Shown one piece after another: positions 30,539 to 39,629 of a stretch of DNA of 64,000 nucleotides. Every line of letters starts with the position of its first letter. Within the stretch, counting starts at the first letter, position 1. A program made the translations under genes and the position numbers. The notes under the pieces are model-generated. The model saw nothing but the letters and a program-made list of their open reading frames with translations. It did not search any database and had not been told where the DNA came from. Location: the NCBI RefSeq assembly GCF_900446255.1, contig NZ_UIGI01000001.1:2878763-2942762 (forward strand). Direction: 5' to 3'. Source of the stretch: Buttiauxella agrestis (lineage in GTDB: Bacteria > Pseudomonadota > Gammaproteobacteria > Enterobacterales > Enterobacteriaceae).

Positions 30539-31846
30539 TTAATCACGCTCTCCATTTGTTATTGCATCAATACTTTCTGGTAACAAACGAATTTCCGCCG
30601 CGCGGCGATGAGCCTGCATTCCTTCAGTGCGACTTTGGCGGACAGCAGGTTGCGCGACGGCTGCAATTCCATGGTCATCAATCCACTGGTGGGTGCAAAT
30701 TTTCACATACGCACCAACCCATAAACCGCCGGTATAGCGAGCCGCAGCCATCGTTGGCAGTGTATGGTTGGTTCCGCAGCACTTGTCAGAGAACACAACG
30801 CTGGCATTTTGCCCGATGAACAACGAACCATAATTACGGATTTTGCTCGCCGTCGCATGTGGGTCACGGGTGTGCACTTGCAGATGTTCCGTGGCCATAT
30901 GGTCTGCCCAGGCGATGAGCTGTTCTTCGTCGCGGCAAATCACAATTTCGCCCTGACGTTTCCAGGCTTCACCTGCGGTTACTGCCGTGGGTAAATTCGA
31001 CAGCTGGCGTTCAATTTCAGCCAGCGTGGCGCGGGCGATTTGTGGACTGGTGGTCGCCATCCCGACGCGGGTATGCACATCATGTTCAGCCTGAGCCAAC
31101 AGGTCCGCAGCCAGGATTCGCGGGTCTGCGCTGTCATCCGCAATCACATAAATCTCACTTGGCCCAGCCAGTGCATCAATGCCGACTTTACCAAACACCT
31201 GGCGTTTAGCTTCGTTAACGAAGGCATTGCCCGGCCCGACAACTTTATCCACGACCGGGATAGATTCTGTCCCCCAGGCCATAGCGGCAATCGCCTGCGC
31301 GCCACCGACCTTAAAGATGCGGTGCGCCCCCGCAAGGTGGCAAATGGCTATCATCGCCGGATGCGCCCCCGGCGGCAGACAGGCAATAATCTGGTCACAT
31401 CCTGCCACTACCGCCGGGACAATTGACATTACCGGCGCGGATAAAATGGGGTAACGCCCGCCTGGCACATAACAGCCCACGGTCTGAATTGGGATAATGC
31501 GGTGCCCGAGATGCACGCCCGGCAGCGTTTCGATATCCAGCGGTTGCATGGTTGCCAGTTGCGCCTGCGCAAAGCGTTTAACCTGCGCAATGGCAAACTC
31601 GCTGTCCTTGCGCGTTTGCGGGTCGAGATCCGCCAGTGCGCTGGCAATTTCATGTTCCGAAACTTCAAATTTGTCCGGTGTGGTTTTATCAAACTTTGCC
31701 GAGTAGTCACGCAGCGCGGCATCGCCACGCTCGCGCACCTGGTCGATAATATTCTGCACCGTCTCGGTTAGCGTGCGATCCGCCTGAACATCCTGCCCCT
31801 GCGGACGTTTAATAAACTCAACATCAGCCTCAGAAATCGTTGCCAT
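30539..31846 (-). CDS. HisD-type (histidinol dehydrogenase family) dehydrogenase 1
   Basis: 435 residues. Zinc/NAD alcohol dehydrogenase of the HisD family, expected to oxidise an alcohol to a carboxylate in two steps. Family motifs GCYVPGGRYP (124-133), GAQAIAAMAWGT and [14 protein letters not shown] are present. All residues corresponding to the HisD zinc and catalytic sites are kept: Gln252/His255 in QAEH, Glu320/His321, Asp354 and His413. It is not the biosynthetic gene: no his operon genes are nearby, and it sits four bases after a SnoaL-fold gene in a LacI-regulated catabolic cluster. HpsN (dihydroxypropanesulfonate dehydrogenase) shows that relatives act on other substrates; the substrate here is unknown. 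Confidence 0.85.
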   Translation of the reverse strand: MATISEADVEFIKRPQGQDVQADRTLTETVQNIIDQVRERGDAALRDYSAKFDKTTPDKFEVSEHEIASALADLDPQTRKDSEFAIAQVKRFAQAQLATMQPLDIETLPGVHLGHRIIPIQTVGCYVPGGRYPILSAPVMSIVPAVVAGCDQIIACLPPGAHPAMIAICHLAGAHRIFKVGGAQAIAAMAWGTESIPVVDKVVGPGNAFVNEAKRQVFGKVGIDALAGPSEIYVIADDSADPRILAADLLAQAEHDVHTRVGMATTSPQIARATLAEIERQLSNLPTAVTAGEAWKRQGEIVICRDEEQLIAWADHMATEHLQVHTRDPHATASKIRNYGSLFIGQNASVVFSDKCCGTNHTLPTMAAARYTGGLWVGAYVKICTHQWIDDHGIAAVAQPAVRQSRTEGMQAHRRAAEIRLLPESIDAITNGERD

Positions 31847-31849
31847 TTC

Positions 31850-32989
31850 TTACTCCTCCATTTGTCCCAGTTTAATTTGTGCCAGCAGAGCCAGATGGTC
31901 GTAGACCACCCATTCATCAACGATTTTGCCGTTGACGATGTGATAGTGGGACATCCCCATAACGAACAGGTGCTCACCGGTCGGTTTGCCCAGCTCGCCG
32001 TAACCCAGGTGGTGGCCTTCCATGATCCAACGCACCGCCACTTTGGTCCCGCCTTCTTCGCAAGGATTGGAGCAGACATGCTGCGGCATCCACGCCCCGT
32101 CCGGGATCATGCCAATCAGCGCAAGCGTCTGGTGGATAACCGCCGCCTGACCGTACAACTCTTTCATCAGCGGACCATGCCACTGCACATTCGGGGCATA
32201 CACATCTTTGATTTTGCCGAGCATGCGACGGTTATAAATTTCGTGCAGCCAGCGCAGGCACTGCTCTTCGGTATCGGTATGCGCAATGGAAACGTCACAT
32301 TCCATTTCTGGCGGATACTGCCCGACCATGCGGCGGTTTTCGCCGATATCGGTGACGCGGAAGCCCTTATCGAACTGCTCCTTCGCCATGCCGTAGGCTA
32401 TCGCGTCGGTATCCAGACCCAACTGACGCATCATCGCCATGTTGTCGCTGACCACCCACTCGCGATAAATCTTGTTTTCGTGGATCATGCAGTCCGCCAC
32501 GGTGCGGGTCACAAACGTACGGTTAGTCGGTTTACCCAGATGGCTGTATTGAGTGTGGCGACCAGTGCCGGTTACCAGGTGGGAGGTGTAAAAACCGTCA
32601 ACGTCGTTACCATTCCAGATAACTTGCGTTGCCATACCGCGGCGTTCAGGGAAGGCAATTAAGCGCTGCAACGTATCCTGCACAACCTGCTCGCGGTTAT
32701 ACATGGTACCGAGCGCATTATATAAAACACAGTTGTGGGTATAGTGGGTGTAAATTAAACCAACGTCACGCTCGTCCCATATTTTATGGGTGCAACGCAC
32801 AATGTAATCGACAATATCCGTATAACAATCATCAAAGCCACGTAATGATTGCACGCGCGGACGTTTCTCCGGAACCAAATCAATAAAGTCACGGCGTTCC
32901 ACTTGTAAGACAGGTTCATCGCGCGTGGATTTTACATTGGTTTTTTCTGAAGCTACCGGCGTTTTATTAGTTGTTTCAGTTGAAGACAT
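31850..32989 (-). CDS. Tandem SnoaL/NTF2-fold protein 1
   Basis: 379 residues. Residues 1-45 are low-complexity and charged. Two NTF2-like domains follow: about 55-195 (TDIVDYIVRCTHKIWDERDVG, MIHENKIYREWVVSDNMAMMRQLG) and about 240-375 (LHEIYNRRMLGKIKDVYAPNVQWHGP, HYHIVNGKIVDEWVVYDHLALLAQI). The closing motif of each half, G/NKIxxEWVVxDxLA, shows internal duplication. SnoaL-like domains include isomerases, dehydratases, cyclases and hydrolases, so the function is open. AGGAGGTC precedes the ATG. Four-base gap to the HisD-type gene downstream. Confidence 0.8.
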   Translation of the reverse strand: MSSTETTNKTPVASEKTNVKSTRDEPVLQVERRDFIDLVPEKRPRVQSLRGFDDCYTDIVDYIVRCTHKIWDERDVGLIYTHYTHNCVLYNALGTMYNREQVVQDTLQRLIAFPERRGMATQVIWNGNDVDGFYTSHLVTGTGRHTQYSHLGKPTNRTFVTRTVADCMIHENKIYREWVVSDNMAMMRQLGLDTDAIAYGMAKEQFDKGFRVTDIGENRRMVGQYPPEMECDVSIAHTDTEEQCLRWLHEIYNRRMLGKIKDVYAPNVQWHGPLMKELYGQAAVIHQTLALIGMIPDGAWMPQHVCSNPCEEGGTKVAVRWIMEGHHLGYGELGKPTGEHLFVMGMSHYHIVNGKIVDEWVVYDHLALLAQIKLGQMEE

Positions 32990-33103
32990 ATGACCTCCTG
33001 CGTTATTTGATTGCGCTATGGGTATTGTCAGCGCACATTATTCAGGGATAGGAATATCCCTCACCTGCAAATGGCGATAATATTTATTTCCTGGGTTAGA
33101 TAT

Positions 33104-33128
33104 TTGGCGAGGAGATCATCCTCGCCAA
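33104..33128 (-). terminator. Strong hairpin between the two SnoaL-type genes
   Basis: Perfect ten-pair stem TTGGCGAGGA/TCCTCGCCAA with loop GATCA, ten bases after the stop of the 33138 gene. No long T-run on the minus strand (AAATATC follows), so it may be a partial terminator or mRNA-processing site that sets unequal expression of the two halves of the operon. Confidence 0.6.
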
Positions 33129-33137
33129 TAAATGTAA

Positions 33138-34109
33138 TTAATTAAAAATCTGTGACCATATCGCTAATTCATCAACACCCAGATATTCCCGGATAATTAA
33201 CCCATCGCGTAATTCCAGTTGGCTAATACCGGTAATAGAAACCGGGCGACGGGTCGGCGTACCGAATTTCCCATAACCGTCGTGCCAGGTTAACAGCGAC
33301 CAGCGCAACGAGAGGCGCACCGGTTCATTGGCATCGCGGCGCACCACCAGATGATGGAGATGCGTTTCGCTGTCGGCGAACGACGCCCGGTATCCCGAAA
33401 GAAAACCGCCGATAGCCTGCTCGCCGGTACACAACACGTGGCCTGGCCCATGCAGCGTTGCGGCGGGATGGTATAACCCCGGCACCACGCCGCTGTTGCC
33501 ACCTGCCCACATCGATAAATAGCGTTCAATCAGCCCGGCAAGTGGGCCGTCAACGTCATCACCTTCAGGGCCGCCCGCCCAGCGAGCGTCCATCTCTTCG
33601 GCACTGATATTTTCCAGCCCGGCTTCACGACGTGAATCTGCGAGTTGTCTCGCAAAATCACGCACTTCCATGCCCGTTTGCAAAATGATGGCTGCGCGGT
33701 CTTGCAATAACCACTCCTGGCACACCGCACCTTCAGCGCAAACGCGATCCGCCCAGGTGCGCACCCAAATCGATTTGCCGCTAGGTTTCCCAAAGAACCC
33801 CTCGCCCTGATGCTGGATACAGGCCACCGTGCGTTGCGCGGCGTAATATTCAAACTGCGGCGAATGGGTACAAAGAATATCTTCGGTTAGCACAGTGCGC
33901 TGCGGGAAACTGTGCATCGCTTCAAGCGTGAGCCGCATAAATTGCGACAGGTCATTGAGCTGTTTTTCCGGCGTGTTAAATACCACCGGATTGGCGTAGA
34001 AATCTGCCAGTTGGCCGATGTCTTTTTGCTCCCACACCACGTGGGTCAGCGTCAAAATAAACTGCTGGATAGAATCAAACTGAGGGCTAAAGCCCGGCAA
34101 CCTGGTCAT
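33138..34109 (-). CDS. Tandem SnoaL/NTF2-fold protein 2
   Basis: 323 residues with two NTF2-like halves: about 12-150 (FILTLTHVVWEQKDIGQLADFYANPVVFN, CQEWLLQDRAAIILQTG) and about 185-320 (LIERYLSMWAGGNSGVVPGLYHPAATLHGPG, LRDGLIIREYLGVDELAIWSQIF). It is a shorter, diverged paralogue of the protein at 31850 and may form a hetero-oligomer with it. The start codon overlaps the stop of the LacI-type regulator (ATGA), with AGGAGG inside the regulator's last codons, so regulator and enzyme are coupled. Confidence 0.78.
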   Translation of the reverse strand: MTRLPGFSPQFDSIQQFILTLTHVVWEQKDIGQLADFYANPVVFNTPEKQLNDLSQFMRLTLEAMHSFPQRTVLTEDILCTHSPQFEYYAAQRTVACIQHQGEGFFGKPSGKSIWVRTWADRVCAEGAVCQEWLLQDRAAIILQTGMEVRDFARQLADSRREAGLENISAEEMDARWAGGPEGDDVDGPLAGLIERYLSMWAGGNSGVVPGLYHPAATLHGPGHVLCTGEQAIGGFLSGYRASFADSETHLHHLVVRRDANEPVRLSLRWSLLTWHDGYGKFGTPTRRPVSITGISQLELRDGLIIREYLGVDELAIWSQIFN

Positions 34110-35176
34110 TCAACCTCCTGCGGCTGGAACAATGACAGCCCATCTTTTTCGATAACGCCAAATTGTGGCCGCCTTGCGGAATGACGCACCACCAGCACAC
34201 CGGGAACCACAACCTGTTCCGGTTCAATGTTTTCACTCTCAATCTGTTTCATCAGTAGCGCTATCGTGGCTCCGACCATGGCATCAACGGGCTGAGATGC
34301 TGACGTCAAAGAATAAGACGGCCACCCTGAAGGGCCGGTATCGTCATAACCGATGACTGAAAGATCTTCCGGAATCCGCAGGCCAAATTCGAAACGGGCA
34401 ACATCCATCACGGTGAGCGCCATATGATCGTTGGCAGCAAAAATGGCATCCGGCCGCTGTGGCGAAGAAAACAGTTCCCAGGCCGCTTTTGCGGTTTTCC
34501 TGGCATCGTAATCCCCGTGCACCACGCGGATATCCTTAATTCCGTGTTGATTTAGCGTATTAATAAACCCACTCTGCCGCGCCAGATTGACCGAAGAATC
34601 AGAAAGCCCGGCCACATAAGCAAAGTGCTGGTGCTCCCCGGCGAGCAGGAATTCAGCAATCTGTCTGGCCGCCGCTTCGTTATCGGTATTCACGCTCGAG
34701 GCTGTGGCATTTTCTTCGCTGCGATTAAACAGCACCACCGGGATCCCGGCAGCGACACACTCTTCGGAAAGCTCGACCGACAGCGAAACCGAAGCCAGCA
34801 CAATCCCGTCAACCCGGTATTGCATGATCTGGTCGAAAATCCGGTCGACGTTACCGTCGCGGTCGCCCACAAACAGCAACAGGTGGTAGTTCAGCTCATC
34901 GAGCTTTTGCGCCAGTGCTTCCAGAACCTGCGGGTAAAACTGGTTATCAAAATAGGACATCACCACACCCACAATCCTTGAGCGGGCGGTGTTCAACGAG
35001 CGGGCAATGGCATTTGGCCGATAGCCTAATTCACGCGCCGCCTTCAGCACTTTTTCACGCGTTGCCGGAGAAATACTCGCTCCAGGCGTGAAAGTGCGCG
35101 ATACCGCCGATTGTGATACTCCCGCTATTTGCGCCACTTGCTGAGAAGTCACGGGGCCAAAAGTCTTACGTTTCAT
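34106..35176 (-). CDS. LacI-family transcriptional regulator of the catabolic cluster
   Basis: 356 residues from ATG 35176 (a longer frame to 35242 would overlap a putative operator). N-terminal helix-turn-helix SQQVAQIAGVSQSAVSRTF with hinge YRPNAIARSLNTARS, then a periplasmic-binding-protein-like effector domain (VGVVMSYFDNQFYPQVLEAL, FAANDHMALTVMDVARFEFG, VIGYDDTGPSGWPSYSLTSASQP). GalR-type regulators of this build usually respond to sugars or small polyols. It is divergent from the MFS gene; two TGCATACGTATGCA-like palindromes lie between them. Confidence 0.88.
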   Translation of the reverse strand: MKRKTFGPVTSQQVAQIAGVSQSAVSRTFTPGASISPATREKVLKAARELGYRPNAIARSLNTARSRIVGVVMSYFDNQFYPQVLEALAQKLDELNYHLLLFVGDRDGNVDRIFDQIMQYRVDGIVLASVSLSVELSEECVAAGIPVVLFNRSEENATASSVNTDNEAAARQIAEFLLAGEHQHFAYVAGLSDSSVNLARQSGFINTLNQHGIKDIRVVHGDYDARKTAKAAWELFSSPQRPDAIFAANDHMALTVMDVARFEFGLRIPEDLSVIGYDDTGPSGWPSYSLTSASQPVDAMVGATIALLMKQIESENIEPEQVVVPGVLVVRHSARRPQFGVIEKDGLSLFQPQEVE

Positions 35177-35237
35177 GATTTGGTAGTCCTTATCCACATC
35201 CCTCTGGAATGCCTGTTTTTTATACTTACACCATCTT

Positions 35238-35251
35238 TGCATGCGTATGCA
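35238..35251. promoter_or_regulatory. Palindrome TGCATGCGTATGCA, probable LacI-family operator
   Basis: Fourteen bases, near-perfect inverted repeat with central CG as expected for LacI/GalR operators. It lies 62 bases before the regulator start and matches a second copy at 35327. Confidence 0.65.
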
Positions 35252-35326
35252 ACAGACAAAATTATTTTTTTCACATTTACATTATCTGCCTTTACAAAAT
35301 TGAAACCTTTTCGTAACTTCAACTTT

Positions 35327-35340
35327 TGAATACGTATGCA
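35327..35340. promoter_or_regulatory. Palindrome TGAATACGTATGCA, second probable operator
   Basis: Matches TGCATGCGTATGCA at 12 of 14 positions; consensus TGCATACGTATGCA would be a perfect palindrome. Centres are 89 bases apart, and the site is about 118 bases before the MFS gene. Together the two sites could co-regulate both divergent operons. Confidence 0.65.
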
Positions 35341-35457
35341 GAAAACAAAAAATACGCCGTCAGTTTTACCGGTGACGCAAGTTAGCGACAAAGGATTGCA
35401 CCGGTTAATGCCGTACTTGATTGGTTATAACCCATTAATATTTAAGAGGTTCACCAC

Positions 35458-36708
35458 ATGTTTCGTGCACTCTTTAGTCGATCCGAAGTCAGACTGTTTT
35501 TTACCATTAGCGTGTTGTTCTTCATTTGCATCCACAGTATCGATGCCTTCCTCGCCCCGATGTTAATCAGCGAAGGAATGCAGCCAGAAGTGGTGGGAAT
35601 GATTATGGGCGCCAGTGGATTAGCCACGTTATTTATCCGTTTCCCGATTGGCATTTTGTCGGACGTGGTGAAGAGCCGAAAAATATTTATCCAGATCAGC
35701 CTGCTGTTACCGATGGTGACATGGCCGATAGCCTACCTGGAACCCACTGCCGTGACGTTATACCTGGCGAAAGCCGCCGACGGATTCACTGCGGCGACCT
35801 GGGTTTTGTATAACATCCTGTTTATTCGCTATTTTGATAAAAAGGATGCGCCTGCTGCTGTGGCATTACTGGCACTTGCCGGGCCATTAGGGGTTTTCCT
35901 CGGCAACTGTATTGGTGGCGTGTTAATCCACTTTTTTGACAAAAACATCGGTTATTTTGTCTCAAGCGTCTCGGCGCTGCTGGCATTGATTCTCACGTTT
36001 CGCATTAAAGAATTTCACGATGCTGCCCGCGCACCCACGCTTAAAGCCTGTATTAATAGTGCGAAGCGCCAGCTCGCGGACTCTTCCGTATGGTTTATTG
36101 GCCTGCTGGCCACCATTGTTATTCTGGTGCCTTTCGCCACCCGCGATACGCTGACCCCTATTTATGCCCAACAGCTCGGCGCGAAAGCAGGTATTTTGAC
36201 CTTGCTGAGTAATATCCATTTGATCTTCTACGCGCTGGCGATAGCGATGTGTAGTTCGGTGTTTTATAAACGCCTGGGGCTGGTGAACACCGCCGTTATT
36301 GGCATTATCCTGCAAGTGATTTCCAGTATCGGCATCCCTTTCACCAGCAATATGTACCTCATCTATTTCTTACAGGCGATGGCGGGTTTCTCGTTTGGTA
36401 TGGCGTTCGCTGTGTTTATGTCGTTAAGCGTGGTGAATACGGTTGAAGATGAACAATCAACGCGCATGGGCTTATTCCAGACCATTTATTCTGTCGGCAT
36501 GTTTGTCGGCCCGGTCGCAATGGGTCTGATGTTGCAGCACATTAATTTGTCTTCCGGGTATCTGATGATTGGCGCACTGTGCGTTATTGCGGCCTTCCTC
36601 ACACCGTTGGCGGCACGCAGTGTGGAGCAGCGACAGATAAAAGCGGCGCAAAAGAATCTGCCTAAAGTTTCTTCGGCACAGGAATATGCTAATAAAACCA
36701 GCCAGTAA
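35458..36708 (+). CDS. MFS transporter of the catabolic cluster
   Basis: 416 residues, 12 predicted membrane helices. The loop 2-3 motif is FPIGILSDVVKSRKIF (about 62-77), the MFS signature G-x3-D-x2-x-R/K. Other landmarks: AKAADGFTAATWVLYNILFIRYF and AMAGFSFGMAFAVFMSLSV. A basic, hydrophilic tail of about 25 residues ends the chain. Drug:H+-like fold, but the divergent LacI-type gene and the following enzymes argue for uptake of the cluster's substrate. First gene of the plus-strand operon; the HisD-type gene follows after 94 bases. Confidence 0.82.
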   Translation: MFRALFSRSEVRLFFTISVLFFICIHSIDAFLAPMLISEGMQPEVVGMIMGASGLATLFIRFPIGILSDVVKSRKIFIQISLLLPMVTWPIAYLEPTAVTLYLAKAADGFTAATWVLYNILFIRYFDKKDAPAAVALLALAGPLGVFLGNCIGGVLIHFFDKNIGYFVSSVSALLALILTFRIKEFHDAARAPTLKACINSAKRQLADSSVWFIGLLATIVILVPFATRDTLTPIYAQQLGAKAGILTLLSNIHLIFYALAIAMCSSVFYKRLGLVNTAVIGIILQVISSIGIPFTSNMYLIYFLQAMAGFSFGMAFAVFMSLSVVNTVEDEQSTRMGLFQTIYSVGMFVGPVAMGLMLQHINLSSGYLMIGALCVIAAFLTPLAARSVEQRQIKAAQKNLPKVSSAQEYANKTSQ

Positions 36709-36802
36709 ATTTAAACCTTAATCGTTTATTTAATCCGATTCACCCCATTCACCCGCAATGCCGGGCGGGATAAACACGTATTAAAAATCACAGGAGAGCG
36801 TC

Positions 36803-38134
36803 ATGGCGCAATATTTAAAAACCAGTAAATCATTATCTGAACGCCAGCAGGCCAATAAACAGGTCAGTATTATGGTGGAAAATACGCTGGCAGATATTGA
36901 ACAACGCGGCAATCAGGCTATTCGTGAGTTATCCATTAAATTCGATAATTACGATCGCCAGGATTATCGTTTATCGCAAAGTGAAATTAATGCCTGCATC
37001 AAACAATTAAGCCGCCAGGATATTAAAGATATTGAGTTTGCCCAGCAGCAAGTTTTTAATTTTGCTACTGCGCAAAAAAGCTGCCTGACCGATCTTGAAA
37101 TCGAAACCCGCCCCGGCGTTATTCTTGGTCATAAAAACATTCCGATTAATGCCGTCGGTTGTTATGTCCCCGGTGGGAAATATCCGCTGCTGGCTTCGGC
37201 GCATATGTCGATTATTACGGCCAACGTCGCGGGTTGTTCGCGCATTGTGAGCTGTGCGCCGCCATTTAATGGTCGCCCTGCCCCGGCGATTGTCGCTGCA
37301 CAGGCGATGGCGGGTGCGTCCGAGATTTACGCATTAGGCGGTATTCAGGCCATCGGCGCGATGGCGCTCGGCACCGACACCATTGCTCCGGTGGATATGC
37401 TGGTCGGCCCCGGTAACGCCTTCGTTGCCGAAGCTAAACGCCAGCTGTTTGGCCGCGTCGGCATCGACTTGTTCGCCGGGCCAACGGAAACGCTGGTGAT
37501 TGCCGACGAAACGGTAGACGCGGAAATCTGCGCCACCGACCTGCTGGGCCAGGCCGAACACGGCGTAACCACACCTGCGATCTTGCTCACCAACTCGCTG
37601 AAACTGGCGCAAGAAACAATACGTGAAGTTGAGCGCCTGCTGACGCAATTGCCCACCGCAGAAATTGCCCGCCAGGCATGGCGCGATTATGGCGAAGTGA
37701 TTGTTTGCGACAGTTACGAGGAAATGTTGCAGGAAGCCGATCGTATCGCTTCTGAGCATGTGCAGGTCATGACCAATCGCGACGACTGGTTCCTCGCCAA
37801 TATGACCAACTTTGGCGCACTGTTCCTTGGCCCGCGCACCAATGTCGCTTACGGCGATAAAGTCATTGGCACCAACCATACCCTGCCAACGCAAAAAGCG
37901 GCGCGTTATACCGGCGGACTTTGGGTCGGTAAATTTATGAAAACCTGCACCTGGCAGAAAGTGCTGAGTGATGAAGCCTCTACAGAAATTGGCAGCTATT
38001 GCTCACGCTTGTGCCAACTAGAAGGTTTCTCGGGCCATGCGGAGCAAGCCAATATTCGCGTGCGTCGTTACGGCAACCAGGATGTGCCATACGCAGGCTC
38101 GGTTCCGGCGGCGGATATTGAGAAGGCATCGTAA
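36803..38134 (+). CDS. HisD-type dehydrogenase 2
   Basis: 443 residues, a second non-biosynthetic HisD-family enzyme. Motifs [10 protein letters not shown] (119-128) and [23 protein letters not shown], with site residues Gln250/His253 (GQAEH), Glu318/His319, Asp352 and His412 all conserved. It differs from the first copy across the N-terminal 100 residues and the C-terminus ([23 protein letters not shown]), so the two are ancient paralogues, not a recent duplication. AGGAGAG precedes the ATG. The stop shares one base with the SDR start (TAATG). Confidence 0.86.
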   Translation: MAQYLKTSKSLSERQQANKQVSIMVENTLADIEQRGNQAIRELSIKFDNYDRQDYRLSQSEINACIKQLSRQDIKDIEFAQQQVFNFATAQKSCLTDLEIETRPGVILGHKNIPINAVGCYVPGGKYPLLASAHMSIITANVAGCSRIVSCAPPFNGRPAPAIVAAQAMAGASEIYALGGIQAIGAMALGTDTIAPVDMLVGPGNAFVAEAKRQLFGRVGIDLFAGPTETLVIADETVDAEICATDLLGQAEHGVTTPAILLTNSLKLAQETIREVERLLTQLPTAEIARQAWRDYGEVIVCDSYEEMLQEADRIASEHVQVMTNRDDWFLANMTNFGALFLGPRTNVAYGDKVIGTNHTLPTQKAARYTGGLWVGKFMKTCTWQKVLSDEASTEIGSYCSRLCQLEGFSGHAEQANIRVRRYGNQDVPYAGSVPAADIEKAS

Positions 38135-38901
38135 TGATGGCACTTCCTCGCACACCGGAATTCCGGCTCGACAATAAGCGGGCTTTAGTGACGGGCGGTT
38201 CTCGTGGTATCGGTTTTGCAGCAGCCTTAGCCCTTGCGCGAGCCGGGGCGCAGGTGTGGATTATTGCTCGCCAGGCGCAGCAGCTTGAGGAGGCGGTTAA
38301 CAGTGCTGCCGCAGAAGGTCTGCAATTAAACCGCCTGGCGTTGGATATTACCGATACCACTCAGGTGGGTGCTGCGTTGGCAGACCTGCCCGGTTTCGAC
38401 ATTCTGGTAAACAGTGCCGGGCTTGCGCGTCATCAGCCATTTCTTGAAGTGAGTGAAGAAAATTTTGATGCGGTGATGGCGCTCAATCTGCGGGCAACCT
38501 TCTTTATTAGCCAGCTAGTTGCACGCAGTATGAAAATGCGCCAGATCCCCGGTTCAATTATTCACATCTCCTCGCAAATGGGGCATGTCGGCGGCCCGCA
38601 ACGCAGCGTTTATTGTGCGTCTAAGTTTGCCCTTGAGGGTTTGACGAAAACAATGGCGCTGGAGTTGGGCGAGTCGGGTATTCGGGTGAATACCCTGTGC
38701 CCGACGTTTATCGAAACCGAGCTGTCGCGTGCGAATCTTGCAGACCCGGCGTTCAGTCGCTATGTGTTGGACAACATAAAGCTGAAGCGGCTGGGGACGC
38801 TGGAGGATGTGATGGGACCGGTGGTGTTTCTCGCCTCCCCCGCTTCAGCCCTGATTACCGGCACGGCATTAATGGTCGATGGCGGGTGGACAGCAACATG
38901 A
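38134..38901 (+). CDS. Short-chain dehydrogenase/reductase
   Basis: 255 residues, classical SDR. NAD(P) motif TGGSRGIG at 20-27, NSAG at 93-96, catalytic Ser147, Tyr160 and Lys164 (SSQMGHVGGPQRSVYCASK, cited as SSQ and YCASK). PTFIETELSRANL and TGTALMVDGGWTAT close the fold. Expected to oxidise or reduce a hydroxyl/ketone of the cluster substrate. Start ATG 38134 overlaps the HisD stop by one base; the next gene overlaps its stop by four. Confidence 0.88.
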   Translation: MMALPRTPEFRLDNKRALVTGGSRGIGFAAALALARAGAQVWIIARQAQQLEEAVNSAAAEGLQLNRLALDITDTTQVGAALADLPGFDILVNSAGLARHQPFLEVSEENFDAVMALNLRATFFISQLVARSMKMRQIPGSIIHISSQMGHVGGPQRSVYCASKFALEGLTKTMALELGESGIRVNTLCPTFIETELSRANLADPAFSRYVLDNIKLKRLGTLEDVMGPVVFLASPASALITGTALMVDGGWTAT

Positions 38902-39629
38902 ATACGATGCCTTTGCTGGAAAACCATCACGCGCCGCTGATTCTGCTCGGTGGGACGCTGTGTAACGGGCGGCTGTGGCAGCCGTTAAGTGAACAGTTAA
39001 ACGTCAGCTCTTTTAGCTGCATCACGCTCAGTGCGGGCAAATCGGCTCATGAGCTGGCAAGTCAGTTGCTCGCGGTTTTGCCGCCGAGATTTTGCCTGGC
39101 GGGTTTTTCACTCGGGGCAATGGTGGCTCTGCAAATGGTGGCTTTGGCTCCGCATCGAATTACCGCTCTGGCGCTGCTGTCCGTGAACCCGCTGCGGGAT
39201 TTACCCGGTAACGCGGTCGGGCGACGTGCGGCGGTGAAAGAAGCCGCACGCCTGGGAATCGCGCCGTGGCTCACGAAAACTCTCTGGCCGAAATATGTCG
39301 CCCCGCATCGTCTGGATAACGCGTCGCTTCACCAGACAATCGTACAAATGGCTGAAGAGTGCGGCATTGCGGTTTTTGCAGACCAGACTGAGGTGGCGAT
39401 TTCACGCGATGACCATCGCGCGGCTCTGGCCACGTTCCCCTCTCCGATACTCATCATCAACGGCGCGTATGACGCCATTTGTACCCATTCACATCACCAG
39501 TCGGTTGCCGCAGTCGCTCCTCATGCCCGCTGGATAACGCTTCCTGAAAGCGGCCATTTCTTACCGCTTGAAGAACCGAAACTGGCGGCCATCGCCATGC
39601 GCAACTGGATACAGGAGTCACAATCATGA
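38898..39629 (+). CDS. Alpha/beta hydrolase
   Basis: 243 residues from ATG 38898, which overlaps the SDR stop (ATGA); the longer frame to 38697 is an overlap artefact inside the SDR gene. Nucleophile elbow GFSLG with Ser71, oxyanion-loop GGTLCN, acid in INGAYD and histidine in PESGHFLP complete the triad. It looks like a small esterase, lactonase or enol-lactone hydrolase of the PcaD/MenH kind. In context it may open a lactone or cleave an ester before the aldolase step. Confidence 0.84.
   Translation: MNTMPLLENHHAPLILLGGTLCNGRLWQPLSEQLNVSSFSCITLSAGKSAHELASQLLAVLPPRFCLAGFSLGAMVALQMVALAPHRITALALLSVNPLRDLPGNAVGRRAAVKEAARLGIAPWLTKTLWPKYVAPHRLDNASLHQTIVQMAEECGIAVFADQTEVAISRDDHRAALATFPSPILIINGAYDAICTHSHHQSVAAVAPHARWITLPESGHFLPLEEPKLAAIAMRNWIQESQS

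Noticed and set aside
31862-32662. 266-codon plus-strand frame opposite the SnoaL-type gene
   Set aside because: Antisense shadow of a gene with domain structure, ribosome-binding site and operon context.
38697-38897. N-terminal extension of the alpha/beta hydrolase
   Set aside because: It runs out of frame through the SDR 3' end and gives a Cys/Arg-rich sequence unlike any hydrolase; the ATGA overlap at 38898 is a natural start.
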